In this document: positions 10,335-21,113 of the stretch, in pieces
Layout of the letters: each line of letters begins with the position of its first letter
How positions within the stretch are numbered: the stretch's first letter is position 1
Origin: Pelagophyceae sp. CCMP2097
Taxonomy: Eukaryota; Sar; Pelagophyceae
Direction: 5' to 3'
DNA: 64,000 nucleotides
NCBI GenBank assembly: GCA_026770575.1
Contig: MU657173.1
Span: 96,830 to 160,829, forward strand
The notes under the pieces: generated by a model
Databases searched by the model: none
Seen by the model: only the letters and a program-made list of their open reading frames with translations
Told to the model about the DNA's origin: nothing
Translations under genes and position numbers: made by a program

Positions 10335-12730
10335 TCAGCTCGAGCTGTCGCCGCGGTAGCTCCAGTCCGGCTGGCCGACGTCGGCGAGCGCCAGGGAAAA
10401 CGCCGACTTTTCGGCGGCGGATGTCGGCGACACGCGCGGCGACGCGTATTCAGAGTCCGCCGACGAAATGTGTTGGATTTGCGAAGCGTGGTGCTGCGCC
10501 GCAGCCTGCTGCGCAGCCTGCTGCGCCTGAGCCTGCGCAGCCTGCTGCTGCGCGCGGCCGCCGCGAGGCTGCTCGTACTGCTGCTGCTGCTCGTGGTAGC
10601 CGCCGCCGCCGCCGCGGTGCTGCTGCGCCTGCTGCGGCGGCGGCTGCTGCTGCTCGTAGGCGTCGCGGTTGCCGTCGTAGTGCTGCTGCGCGTCGCCGTA
10701 GCCGTAGGCGGAGTCGCGCGGGGCCTGCTGCATCTGCGCGTGGTACATAGCCTGCTGCTGCTGCTGGCTCAGCTGCTGGTAGTGCTGCTGCGCGGCGCGC
10801 TGCTGCTGCTGCTGCCGCGGGCCGCCGTGGTAGTGCGCGTCGTACGGCGGCGTTGCGCCCGGCGCGGGGCGGCCCCAGGGGTCGACGCCGTAGGCGGCTT
10901 CGGCGTAGGCCGGATCGGCGTACTCGGCGTACGGGGCGTCGTCCGGGTCGGCGTAGTACGCGTCGTGGTGCGGCGGCAGCGGTGCGGCGATGCGCGCCAG
11001 GCGGTCGGCTGCCAGCGCCAGGCGCGACGCGTCGATCTGCGCCGCGTAGCCGTGGTGGTGCAGGCCCTCATCCGGCGGCGACCGTTGCGGCGACCGTTGG
11101 TTCGTCGGCGACCGAGAAGCGCGGCCGCGCGGCGGCGGCGGCGACCGAGACGCTCGGCCGCCGGGCGGCCCGCGCGAGCCCGGCGGCGGCGGCGAAAGGC
11201 GACGCGCCGCCAGCTGCGGCGGCGGCGACCGGCGGCGGAGCTCGCGCTCCGAGTGCGCGAACTGGCACGTGCCGCTTGCGGAGAATGGGCAGTGGCCGGC
11301 GATGAAGTACTTGCAAAGCTTTGTGAAGCGTTTCTGCTCCAACGACGCGCGCAGCGCCGCGCCCGCGGGCGCGCGCGCCACGGCAAAGTGCGCGCCGCCG
11401 CCGCCGAACGCGGCGCCATTGCCGTAGGCGTCCTGTGCCGCCTGCGCCGCGTGGCTCAGCTGCTGCTGGCTCCCGTGCGCGTGGCCGTAGCCGCCGTGGG
11501 CCTCGTGGGCCAGCTGCGAAAACTGCGGCGGCAACGGCGCGTAGCCGTTTTGCATGCCGTTCGGGCTCAGCATGCCGCCGTGTATGTCCGCCCCAGCGGC
11601 CTGCAGGCCCGCCGCGTGCGCGGCCGCGCGCGCGTGCTGCACGGGCGCAAAGTGCGCGGAATCTGGCGGCGGCGCGTAGCCGCGGCCGTTCGAGCTCGGC
11701 GCCTGCTGCGGCGCGCCGCCAGCGGGCGACCCCTGGGCCGGCGGCGAGGCGTGGCGCCGCGGCGCGTGGGGCTGTTGGTACTGCGGCGGCAGCTGCATCT
11801 GGAGCCCCGCCATGGTCAGCCCGGCCACTAGCGCCGCGGGCGGGGCGCGCAGCTCCTCCTCGGAGTGCGCGAACTGGCACGTCTTCGTCGCGGCGTAGGG
11901 GCAGTGGCCGGCCATGTGGTACTTGCAGAGCCTCGTCTTGAACCGACGGGCGCCCATCATGTTCGCCGAAGAGACGTGCGACCCGCCCGACGGCGCGCGC
12001 AGCTCCTCGGCCGAGTGCGCGAACTGGCAACGACCCGATGCCGCGAATGGACACTCGCTGAACGAGTAGCGGCAGATCTTGGTCTTATAATCGGCAGACG
12101 CCGCCTTTTAAGAGGCGTGGGGGCACGCGACGGCCGCCCGAGGCAGCCTCTCTCAAAACCCTGGCCTCTCGAACACCTGGCCTCTCGAACCCGCCGCGCC
12201 CCCTTTTCGCGACTGACCATGAGGGCCGAGGGCGGCGGCACGCGGAGCTCGGAGATCGAATGCGCGAAGAAGCAGCGCTCGCCGTGCGGGCAGACGCCCG
12301 TGGAGACGTAGACGCAGAGCTTGGTCTTGAACTGGAGCGCGTCGTGCACCGCCGGCGCCGGGGCCTGCCGCATGGCGCCGTTTTGGGCGCCGTTGCGCGG
12401 CGGGCCGTCGTGGAGCTGCAGGCCCTCGAGCGAAAAGTCATCGCCCGGCTGCGGCAGCGGCTGTAGCTGCTGCTGCAGCTGCTGCTGGTGGTGCTGGAGG
12501 AGGTCGGACGCCGAAGCGCCGCGCCGCGGCGGCGGCCCGTCGTTGCCGCGATCGCCGCGCGCATACGCCGCCGGCGCCTCGTGCACCGCGTGCGCGGCGT
12601 ACGCCGCCGCGCGGTCCGCGTCGTGCGGCTGCGCGGCGTAGGCCTCATTCTGCGCGGCATAGGCCTCGTGCGCGGCATAGGCCTCGTGCGGCGCGTACGC
12701 CTCGTGCCCGTTGCGGTACGCGCCCGGCAC
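10335..12730 (-). CDS. Four-finger CCCH zinc-finger RNA-binding protein with Q/A/Y-rich tail (5' end unresolved)
   Basis: Two exons are clear: 12730-12218 and 12083-10335, at least 753 aa. An acceptor at 12730 shows that an upstream first exon is missing from my model. Four CCCH fingers occur with the TTP-type (F/Y)KTxLC lead-in: KLCVYVSTGVCPHGERCFFAH, then ICRYSFSEC...CQFAH, LCKYHMAGHC...CQFAH and LCKYFIAGHC...CQFAH. Spacing is C-x6/7-C-x5/7-C-x3-H. Such proteins bind AU-rich or similar RNA and control stability or translation. N-terminal HEAYAA repeats and a long Gln/Ala/Tyr/Pro-rich C-terminus look prion-like, suggesting granule association. The intron acceptor reads AAG rather than CAG or TAG. 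Confidence 0.85.
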
Positions 12731-14468
12731 CTACACGTTTCGTCGAGGCCGCGCCGGAAGCGGCGGCGGAAGGAACGTTGGCCGCGCCTCGTGGACACGC
12801 AAGCCCGCCTCGAAAGGGCCGCTCTCGTGGCGCCCAGCGACGCGGCGCGGGCGACGGGAGGCGCCCACCAGAGGCGACTCTCCACCGGCGCGCCCGCCGC
12901 GCGGCCGCCATGCAGCCGACGGCGGCGTGGCGGGCCGCACCCAATGGCGCTGCGGCCGCGCGACGCTCGCGCTCTCTCTCAGGGCTCGGGCCCGGAGCGA
13001 GTGGCCGAGAGACGACCCCGACCTCTCCGCCCTTGCTCGCGCCGTCGACGAGCCCGCGCGTCGCGAGGGAGGGATCCCGCGCGAGGATGCGCACGCAAGC
13101 CGACGAGGCCGCTCGGCGCCGGAGCGGCGGTGCCGGCACCCCGGAATCGCGCCATCTCTCTCCAAAAGTGCCTTTTGACGCGGGTAAGTGCGTCGTCCGA
13201 TGGGAGCGACTCCATGCCGGTCGGCCGCCAACCGGATTCGGAGGGCTGCGCCGGCGCCACCAGCATCGAAATCGCCCCCACGCTCGCCCAGCCCCGCTTA
13301 CGTGCTGTCGTCGACAAAAAAAAAAGCTCGTGTGACGGCGAGCCAAAAAAGTTCTAAAGTGCATTTTCTGACGCGGGGAGTTCTTTTCGAGATCCAGAGG
13401 ATTTTTTTAAGCGGGGCATTTTCCGACCAGATTGCCTTGTTGCACAGTGCGCGCGGCGCGCGCGCGACGCCGGTAAACTTTAGATACAGGTTGTAGCCCA
13501 TGACGCCGCGCGTCGAACGCGCCACTCCCGACTTCGGCGGACCCCGCGCACGCTGAGAAAATCTCTAGTGATGCAACGAGCAAATCTGCCAATTTGCTTG
13601 CTTAAGAAAATCCGCCTGGATCCAATTGCTGGATCGTGCTTTTGTAATCCTTTGTTGCCGCACGGATCTCCGTTCATTGCGCTCCTCGAACCGAATCCTG
13701 GGCGGGCTGTGGGGCTCTTCGGAGTGGACCTCGAGGAAGCGGGCTGCCAAAATCCCTCGGGAAGAAGTACACCGATTACGGCCAAAGCTTGCATTGTGGA
13801 TTCTTTCTCTGCGACGCCTATACGTTCCTTATGCATTCGCCCCGTGCTCCTCTGGTCGAGCCCGCGCGTGCGTCGCGCAGCACTCATCCCTGTGCTACTC
13901 GTCCCTGCGGCGGCTCGCCGTGCGGCGGCTCGCCATGCGGCGGCTCGCCGTGCGGCGGCGGGTGACGCGCGGGCGACGCCGCGCGCCCTGCGGGCGCGGC
14001 CGACGGCGGGCTGTTCGATAGCACGTGCCGCGAGCAGCGCCGTCGTCGAGTGCGATACGCTGCCGACGAGACCGCCCCGCGCTGCCGACGAGCCCGTCCC
14101 GCGTGCGCCGAGGCCCCGCCGAGGCGTCGAGGGACGGGACGAAGACGGCCCGGGCGGTGCTTAAAGTCGAGGTAAGCACGCGAGGACCGGGGAGCTGCGG
14201 ACCACGCGGTCCGACGCCGGCCCTCAAGCACCAACGTCCGCACGGCACTGCGTCGCTGCGCTGCCGCCGAAATACCCGGTCCAAGAAGCCGCAGATTCCA
14301 CCGCTCCGGCGCGCGGTGCAGGCACTGATGTACTGCGACCTCGTCGATTGTTGACTCCTCTCCTCGAACGTTGCAACGCGTTGCAACTCGGTTCATATCG
14401 CCAAAAAATTTTACCGGACCGCCCCACCTCAACTCTCACTTTTCGTCAATCTTCCATCCTTCAACACG
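12731..14468. other. 1.7 kb without a confident gene
   Basis: Must contain the first exon of the CCCH gene on the minus strand (a candidate ATG is at 13216), but I could not fix it. At 13594 there is a diverged copy of the TTGCTTGCTTAAGA dispersed repeat. Between about 13655 and 13967 one plus-strand frame without an ATG reads like protein and ends in CGGSP repeats. A 109-codon plus-strand frame at 14025-14354 is also possible but unsupported. Local GC falls near 13560-13680. Confidence 0.3.
13906..13960. repeat. 15-bp tandem repeat, TGCGGCGGCTCGCCG
   Basis: Three full copies and a partial fourth, with one base change. On the plus strand it reads CGGSP repeated inside an open frame; on the minus strand it reads PPHGE repeated. 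Neither frame could be tied to a gene. Confidence 0.75.
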
Positions 14469-15080
14469 ATGCGCTCCTTCCTCCTCCTCGCCCTGGTGCG
14501 TCCGGGCCCTCTACCGGCGGGTTTGGCCTCGATTCGGTTGCTTTGTAGGCCGTGACGGCATCGGCGCTGGCCCCGACGAAGGTCGCGGCGAAGAAGCCGC
14601 TGTTGCAGCTGCAAAAGCAGGGCGTCGTCGCTGCCGCGGCGTTCACCACCGCCGCCTCCAACGTCGGCATGGCCTTCGCCGGCGGCCAGTCCGAGGGTGC
14701 GTACGCTGGGGCCAGACTGCGGGGGCCAAGGTGGATAAAATTATGACGCCGCGTTTTCCACGCCCGCGCGCAACTCTCTCGAGAGAGCCCCACGCCGTGG
14801 GGGAGCGCGGCTGGACTGTCGGTCCCGCCGCGCTCGCGCCCCGCGGCTGCATCCGCATGCGAGACGGTCTCGCCTTCCACTCTGCGTTTCTCGCCCGGAC
14901 GCGCGTCGGACGCGCACGCGCGCAGGCACGGGCCTCGTCTTCGGCATTGACGACAACCGCGAGCTGACGGCGCTCGCGCTCGTCTTCGGTTCGTTCTTCG
15001 CGCTCTACTTCAACTGGGCTAAGGAGCAACCCGACTCGGACTCGGATTTCTTCGGCGAGATCGACGACCGCCGCAACTGA
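14469..15080 (+). CDS. Small thylakoid membrane protein, PsbW-like (photosystem II)
   Basis: Three exons (14469-14495, 14549-14696, 14926-15080) give 109 aa. The leader MRSFLLLAL then TASALAPTK is a signal peptide plus ASAF-like plastid junction. A second hydrophobic stretch (GVVAAAAFTTAASNVGMAFA) looks like a thylakoid transfer signal with an AxA-type cut. The mature part begins GTGLVFGIDDNRELTALALV, one membrane helix, then an acidic C-terminal tail. GTGLxFG...N, the single helix and the acidic tail match PsbW, a low-mass subunit of photosystem II. The match is short, so another one-helix thylakoid protein is possible. The introns (GTGCG donors) split the targeting parts from the mature protein. 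Confidence 0.6.
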
Positions 15081-15279
15081 AAAGTACGCGCGTCGCACCG
15101 AATTGCCTAACAAGCGTTCGTTTCTTGTCCCACGCCGCCCCGCAGCGCGCTTCAACCCTGGCCGTCGCCATTTTCAGCGAAAGAAGAATGGGGAGCTCGG
15201 AAGCTTCGTCGACGAGTAAGGGGGCAGTTTCGTGACGCGTGTACGGGCATCTATTGACGGGCATCTATTGAGGAAGGGG

Positions 15280-15923
15280 ATGCGGGTGCTGCCGCTCTAC
15301 GTGGCGTCGGCGGTCCGCTGCGTTTCCGCGATCGGCGCGCGCCGGCCCGCGCCGTGGGGCACGCGGTCGTCGCTCCGGCGGAGGTTGACGCTGGCCTCGG
15401 TGACCGGGCCGGTCTACGAGGACGCGGGCGCGCCGACCGTCGCCATGTACACAAAGGCAGACTGTACGCTCTGCGACGTCGCAAAGGGCGTCCTCGCGCG
15501 CCCCTGCGTCTTTCGGAAAGGCCTCCGTCCCGCACAGTGCGCGCGCCGCGTGACCGCCGTCCACCTTCTCGATGGCGCAGGCTGCTTGCCGCGCGGGCGC
15601 GCCCCACACGCTCGAGCTCGTCGACATCACCGACGAGTCGAACTCGGCGTGGTTCGAAAAGTAAGTCTCGCAGCACGCCCGTCAGATCCGCCCGTCAGAT
15701 CGACCGCCTCGCAAGGCACTGTGAACGGTCGCTCAGTCGTGGCCGTAGGTACAAGTACGACATCCCGGTGCTCCACATCGACGGCGAGTACTGGACGAAG
15801 CACCGGCTCACCGCCGCGGATGCGTTGGCGGCCATCACCGAAGCCCGCGAACGCAAACTCCGCGGCGGCGCCTTTGAGAAGAGGAGGGGCGAGCCAGACG
15901 CGTCGAAGTTCACCGTCTTTTAA
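15280..15923 (+). CDS. Glutaredoxin-like protein (DUF836 type), organelle-targeted
   Basis: Three exons (15280-15495, 15581-15660, 15749-15923) give 156 aa. The leader (MRVLPLYVASAVRCVSAIG then Arg-rich) suggests mitochondrion or plastid. The fold starts at VAMYTKADCTLCDVAKGVL, whose CTLC is the redox pair at the start of helix 1. It continues with LELVDITDE and DIPVLHIDGEYWTKHRL, where IPV is the cis-proline that contacts glutathione or substrate. This is the short glutaredoxin-like family found from bacteria to plants. Intron 1 only fits as a GC-AG intron (donor GCGCG at 15496); intron 2 has a classical GTAAGT. Physiological role unknown. Confidence 0.8.
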
Positions 15924-16160
15924 AGGTCTGGCACAGTGATCCACGCGGGCCCGGGGTCGGAGCGGGAGGATTATTCTCGGGTGAAATTAAGGCAACCGAG
16001 GGTGATTCGAGTATATGCATCGAGGCGACATGGGCCCGGCGCGGGCGGCGGTGCGCGGCGTCGCCGTCGTTTCCGACGGCTGGTCCGAACTGCGCCGCCC
16101 GGGAGCGTCTTGCATGGACAACGATTGTCCGACGGCTCCCGGCGCTTTTTGCAGACGCTC

Positions 16161-17596
16161 CTAGAGGAAGTAGTCGGGCATGCGCGCGTGCAGCTCGACC
16201 TTGTCGCCCTGCTCCGGCGACGCCTCGTACATGAGGAAGTCGGGTTGCCTAGCGAATCGGGTTTTTGAACCGTCGCGGCGCCCGCCATCAAACCAAAGTC
16301 TTACATGTGGTTGTCGTGGATCTCCATGATGGCGGCCATGTTGCCGCAGCGGTAGCAGTAGTTTGGCGCGGAGAAGACGGTGACGCACATGGACTGGTGG
16401 TTCCACGAGTAACCTTCCATGACGAGCTGGTGCGCCCGGACGATAAAGTCAAACGAATTCGCATTCAGAAAGTTTTCAGTAATGTCGTTGCCAAACGTGT
16501 ACCCGGCGCCGCGTGGTGAGATGCCCCAGCCGAGGCCTAAGCGGACCGCGTCGTGCCGCGCGGGTGGCGGCGGCGACGGCGCCAGGAACGTACGCTCGTC
16601 GGGGTCGCTCCAGACCAGGTCGCACATGGGACCCTCGTGCGGGATCTCCTGGAATCGCGTCAGCTGCTCGATGTGGTCGCACGTGTCCAAGGAGGGCGAC
16701 AGCCTGTGCGGGCAAGGCGTGCGGCGGCCGTCGTCCAAAAGGCACTCTGACGGAAAGCGCGTTGGTCGAAAGCGATTCGCACCCGGCGTGCGGGCAAAAG
16801 ACCTTTTTCTCGATGGAGGCCGAGAGCGGGAGCGTGTCGAAGAGCGAGGTGAATTCTTTCCATACGTTGGCGTTGCCGTACTTGCCTGGTGTGGGTTCAA
16901 ATTTGGAAAAGAGTCACGACGAGGGTCCAAGACGGAGGTGCCACGATGCAGTGACTGACGGAGGCACTCGTCGTAAAAGCCGTAGACCTGCGTGATCTGC
17001 CGAGACTCGTGGTTGCCGCGGATCCTACGCGAGCGCGGTGACTCCCGCGCGTCGCTGCGACGACGGAAAGCACGGTGAGCGACGTCGAGCGACTGACAGC
17101 GTGATTCGTTTCGGGTACCTCGCCTTGAGCAGCGCGACGAGAGTGACGCACTCGAGCGAGTAATACCCGCGGTCGACCTAGCGTCACGTCGGGATTATCT
17201 TCCGTCGAAACCGACGCTCCTTTGTGGCATGCACGGCGCGGCGGCCAGGGGCGGTGCTTCTGCGGCGTCGTATTTTCGCCGAAGCACGGGGGGCCGCGCG
17301 CGTCGGGAGGCGCGACTCACGTAGTCGCCGAGGAAGAGGTAGTTTGTGAACGGCGGCTTGCCCGCGATCTTGAAGAGCTCGAGGAGGTCGTAGAACTGGC
17401 CGTGGATGTCGCCGACGACGACGACGGGCGCCGCGACGTGCGCCATGTTCTTCTCCTCGCGCAGGATCTCGCGCACGCGCTCGCACAGCTTTTTGATCTC
17501 CCCCTCGGAGAGAATCTCCTTGCGGAAGAGCTTGGCGATCTGCTCGTCAATGCCGCCCCGCGTGGCCGACGTCGCGGCGGCCGCATCTCCGCCCAT
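16161..17596 (-). CDS. Serine/threonine protein phosphatase 2A catalytic subunit
   Basis: Seven exons fit with exact phase (17596-17321, 17177-17119, 17024-16960, 16885-16783, 16703-16594, 16536-16305, 16248-16161), giving 310 aa against the usual 309. The PPP metal-site motifs are all present: GDIHGQ, GDYVDRG, RGNHESR, then the conserved His residues in [10 protein letters not shown] and [25 protein letters not shown] and the C-terminal PDYFL, the methylated tail of PP2A, favour PP2A over PP4 or PP6. In PP2A the catalytic subunit works with an A scaffold and B regulatory subunits. The seven-exon structure makes this the best calibration of splice sites in the window. Confidence 0.93.
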
Positions 17597-17859
17597 CCCC
17601 GCGACACGAGCCGCCCCCTTGACGCGGCCGCTCCGACTTTGCGACTTTCCACAAAACTGGCTTCCCGTTGACGGTTGGAAATACAATTGAAACGGACTGC
17701 AGAGGAGTATCACGATCCCGAGACACGAGTGGGGGGCTGCACTGACACTGGCAACAGCTGTTGAAAGCCCTCTGGGACGGGCCCGCTTCCGCAAGCGCCC
17801 TGGTTGCCACAAGTCTTATCGTACCACGTATCGGGAGGTTTCGCCTCACGAGGCGTCGT

Positions 17860-19192
17860 TCACGTGTCGTCTTCGTCTTCTTCTTCGGCATCAGAAAGGT
17901 CGGATCTGTACGGGCACTGCTCGTGGGCGTGGCCCGCCTCGTTGCAGCCCGGGCACACTGCCTCCTCATCGCCGCCTATTTCGTTCGAGTCGAGAAAGTC
18001 GTCGCGTCGTGAGGTTTTCCGGGGCCCGCACCGTCGTCGCCGTCGTCGTCGTCGTCGTCGGACTGCTCGTCGTCCTCCTCGGCGCCGACCATCGCGGTCG
18101 GGTCTTCGTCTGACGACCCGTCTGTTCGAAGCGCTCGGATCGTCGCCGCCGTCTCGGCGTCGAGGCCGAGGCACGCTTTTTCAAACGCCGCCGCGTCGAG
18201 CGCGCGCACCACTCGTCGCAGAGCCGTCTCGGCCGCACTGCGCGCGACCGCAGAGTCAAGGGACGGCCGTCAAAGATCCCCCGTCGGTCAAAGGGTCGGT
18301 TGCCCGGCGGGGATGACGCACTCCGCGCGTCGTTGTTCCGCCTGCGCCTTTGAAGTGACGTCGGCCGTCTCCATCTGGGCTTGCTCGAGCAACGAGCTGG
18401 CGAAGTCGCGCTCGTCGCGGGCAAAGTCTCGGTCGTCGTTGAGAAGGGACCATTCGCGGTCGTGGGGACCCTACGTCGGTTACCGTTATGTCCTCGGATG
18501 CGTATACGTCTCTCGCGGGGTCGGCAGCACGTGGGTGCGCACCTTGGGTGGCGTCTCGGGTGCGGGCGGTTTGGCCTCGCCTTGGATCCGGGCCCGTTTC
18601 GTCGACTCGGTTGCCTCGTCGCGCGGGAGTTCGGTGGCCAAGGTCCGGAAGCGGTACATAACGCGCTCGCCACCGCCTGCGGCAACCGTCGAGGAACCGG
18701 ACGTCGCCCCGGCGTCGACGCACTCGTGATGTGCCCGTCGCCGGCGCTTCTGGTGATCGCACCGCCAATCGTGACGAGGTCACCATGCTTCAAAGCCAGC
18801 TCGACGCCAGACTCCAGCCGCTCGCCGTTGACGGAGAGGCCGTTCAGCGAACCGAGGTCCGAGATGAGCCAGTTGCCGCAGTCGCCAGGCCGCAGCTGCA
18901 GATGCTTGCGGCTGATGACGTAAGCGGGAGCCGGCGGTGGCAGATCCAGCATTATGTCCCTACGGAGCCCGTCGCCATCCGTGCCACGCGCGTGGCGTGC
19001 GCCCTCCGCGGGACGCACACGGTCTGTCGCGAGCCTAGGCGCGCGCGTCGGCGGGCCGCGTCGCGGGCGGTGTGCACTCCGACGCCGGCGGGGACGGCCG
19101 ATGACGACCTGCTTGTCCGTGAGCGAGATGAGGTCGGGGATCGTCGAGGCCGGGTCACGCCGCTCCAGCCGCAGCTGCGCCTTGAGCAGCAT
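17860..19192 (-). CDS. FHA-domain protein with acidic C-terminus and CCHC zinc knuckle
   Basis: Six exons (19192-19086, 18959-18724, 18676-18543, 18470-18322, 18237-18032, 17975-17860) give about 315 aa. Residues about 18-105 are an FHA domain, a phosphothreonine reader: VVIGR, then SRKHLQLRPG, SDLGSLNGLSVNG and HGDLVTIGGAI. A charged helix (SLLNDDRDFARDERDFASSL) follows, then an acidic Asp run and a zinc knuckle CPGCNEAGHAHEQC at the end. FHA proteins act in DNA-damage, cell-cycle or RNA-processing complexes; which applies here is open. The first intron fits only with a GC donor (GCGTC at 19085). If unspliced, the frame stays open, so intron retention would add about 42 residues. Confidence 0.75.
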
Positions 19193-19595
19193 CCTCCGGG
19201 AGGGCACCGCCGACCGCGCGACTCCGCTGCTCGAAGGACGCGCCGCTCAGCCGCGTCCTTGCGGATGGGCGCTCGAGAGAGAGCGCGGCCCGAGGTGCTT
19301 AAAATGCCTCTAGGACAAGCTCCATGCCGTAGGCGCGTCGCTCTCAAAAGGCCCTTGCGATGTCCGAGTCGCGTGTCGCGACTCGACTCGTCGGACCGTG
19401 ACTTCTAAAATATGTCGCCAAAAATACATTTTAAAAATCAAACAAAATTATAAAATTTGGGTGACGCGCTTCCGGCCGCGGCGTTCTACAACGAGGCCGG
19501 CGCGGTGAAAGACGACGGCCGCACTGGCGCGGCACTTGTGCCATCTGCCTGGACATTGTATCTTCGAACTATCACGGCCTCGTTGCGCGAGCTCT
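19193..19595. other. Intergenic, 403 bp, with an AT-rich stretch
   Basis: Between two minus-strand genes. Positions about 19405-19460 are strikingly AT-rich (TTTTAAAAATCAAACAAAATTATAAAATTT), which fits the 3' end of the DUF4239-like gene or the FHA promoter. No gene seen. Confidence 0.5.
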
Positions 19596-20729
19596 TTAGG
19601 ATGGGAAAAAGTACGTCTCCTCTTCCTCGGCGGCGGCTCTTTCTCGCTCTTCGAAGGCCCAGCTTCGGGCAACTTCTTCGCCGACTGCGGTAACGACGAG
19701 CTTCCTCGTCGCGAGGAGGCTGGCGTTGATGGCGGACCGTCGGATCTGGTAGTTGCCGCGGAAAGGGTCGTTGAGGTCGAGGGCAAAATTGAACACCAGA
19801 AGCAAAACTGCGGCAAAGAAGGAAAACGCGACGCGCAGCACAGGATCTTCGTTGCTCTCCGGCGACTGCGCGGCCGTGTAGACGAAGCAGGCCAGGAACT
19901 GCAGCGAGAAGATGGACAAAATAGTAAAGTGCGCCGCGGGCAGCGACTTTGCCTCTTTGCTCAGCCGCTCCGCGCGCAGGAGGACGAGCTGGTCGCAGAG
20001 TTCGTGCAGCGCGCCCTCGTCGCCCGCGGGCACGGTTCCGCGTAGAGCGCGGCGGTAGCGGACCGTGACATCGTCGTTGGCCATACCTAAAAGCTCGTCT
20101 TCTCGACTCCGCACCGCCAAAACGGACGACATCTCGAAGAGCGGGCCAAAGAGCGCCGCCGGCATCGCCGTCGGCGGCGTGCCGGGCGTGGGGTAGTCGA
20201 GCGCGATGGAGGTGCGGACTGCGAGGACTGCGAGGAGGGCTGCCTCTTGCGTCGCGGTGCGCTGGAGCAGGCCGATGCGCTCCTCGAGGATGTTAAACGT
20301 CAGCGCGAGCCACGAGCCATAAAGTAAAGACACCGCCGGCACCAAGCCCGACGACACGGCGGCCGCGACCTGGTTGGGCTCCGTGGGCAGCGCCGCGTCC
20401 ATCGCCGCGATGAGATGCGGATAGGCCGTGTAGCACGCCGCGAGGACGCCGAGGCGGTAGGGCGCGGAGATCCAGGCCGTGTAGCGGTCTTGGCGCACGG
20501 GCGGCGCGTCGGTGGCGAAGAGCTCGTCGCGAGTGAGCGCGTCGCCGAACGCGCGCTCCAATTTACTCGCGTTGGCGTAAATGCGGCCGCGGCGCCGCCC
20601 CGGGGGCGCCTCGCCAGGCGCGCCGTCGGACGGTGCCAGGCGCGCGAGCAAGCGCCCCACGTCGCCCGTCAGCGCCGCACAGCTGCCCAAGAGGCACCAC
20701 GCGACCGCGCAGGCCAGGAGACGCGGCAT
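19596..20729 (-). CDS. DUF4239-like multi-pass membrane protein
   Basis: Intronless, 377 aa from the ATG at 20729 (MPRLLACAVAWCLLGSCAAL), a clean signal peptide. In-frame sequence extends upstream to 20951 but lacks that signal character. There are about four membrane segments: one around AYRLGVLAACYTAYP, one around SGLVPAVSLLYGSWLALTF, and two near the C-terminus (FTILSIFSLQFLACFVY, VAFSFFAAVLLLVFNFALDL) followed by NDPFRGNYQI. The pair of late helices followed by LDxPFxG is typical of DUF4239, a bestrophin-like family of unknown function. Plastid or endomembrane location is likely. Ion-channel activity is speculation. Confidence 0.6.
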   Translation of the reverse strand: MPRLLACAVAWCLLGSCAALTGDVGRLLARLAPSDGAPGEAPPGRRRGRIYANASKLERAFGDALTRDELFATDAPPVRQDRYTAWISAPYRLGVLAACYTAYPHLIAAMDAALPTEPNQVAAAVSSGLVPAVSLLYGSWLALTFNILEERIGLLQRTATQEAALLAVLAVRTSIALDYPTPGTPPTAMPAALFGPLFEMSSVLAVRSREDELLGMANDDVTVRYRRALRGTVPAGDEGALHELCDQLVLLRAERLSKEAKSLPAAHFTILSIFSLQFLACFVYTAAQSPESNEDPVLRVAFSFFAAVLLLVFNFALDLNDPFRGNYQIRRSAINASLLATRKLVVTAVGEEVARSWAFEERERAAAEEEETYFFPS

Positions 20730-21113
20730 CCTCCGGCGAAGCAACCCCGCAAAGGGCCGGCGGCAACGACGGCCGAGGCCGCGAGCCTTTTTTTCAAGAG
20801 TAGGCTCCAAAGGCAGTTCAAAGCACGAGCCTTGGATAAGTTGGATTGGGGCTCCCGAGCACCTCGGCCGCTCGATCGCCGCGTCGACGGCGTCTGTGAG
20901 CTCTGAGCTGGTCGCTGCGGGATGCACCGAAGAATTGCCCGCAATCGCCAAAGATGGCGACCCGCTGACAAGGACCCTTCCCCGCGCAGCGGCCGGTTCT
21001 TCGCATCGCGGGCCGCCTGCGGCGTGCGCCGCTCAACCTCAGAGCACGCCTTTGATCGCCTGCGGGACCTGTGGGCACCGAAGCGGGCATTTGAGTATCA
21101 TTGCGGTTCCGCC
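20730..21113. other. Intergenic, 384 bp
   Basis: Upstream region of the DUF4239-like gene and downstream flank of the next minus-strand gene. No repeat or gene is evident. Confidence 0.5.

Noticed and set aside
10221..11831. 536-codon plus-strand frame rich in Leu, Val and Arg, looking like a membrane protein
   Set aside because: It is the exact antisense of the Gln/Ala/Tyr-rich tail and fingers of the CCCH gene; GC-rich third positions keep the opposite frame open.
13568..14164. 198-codon plus-strand frame starting MQRANLPICLLKK
   Set aside because: Starts within a copy of the dispersed repeat; composition changes abruptly along it and overlapping frames look equally good or better.
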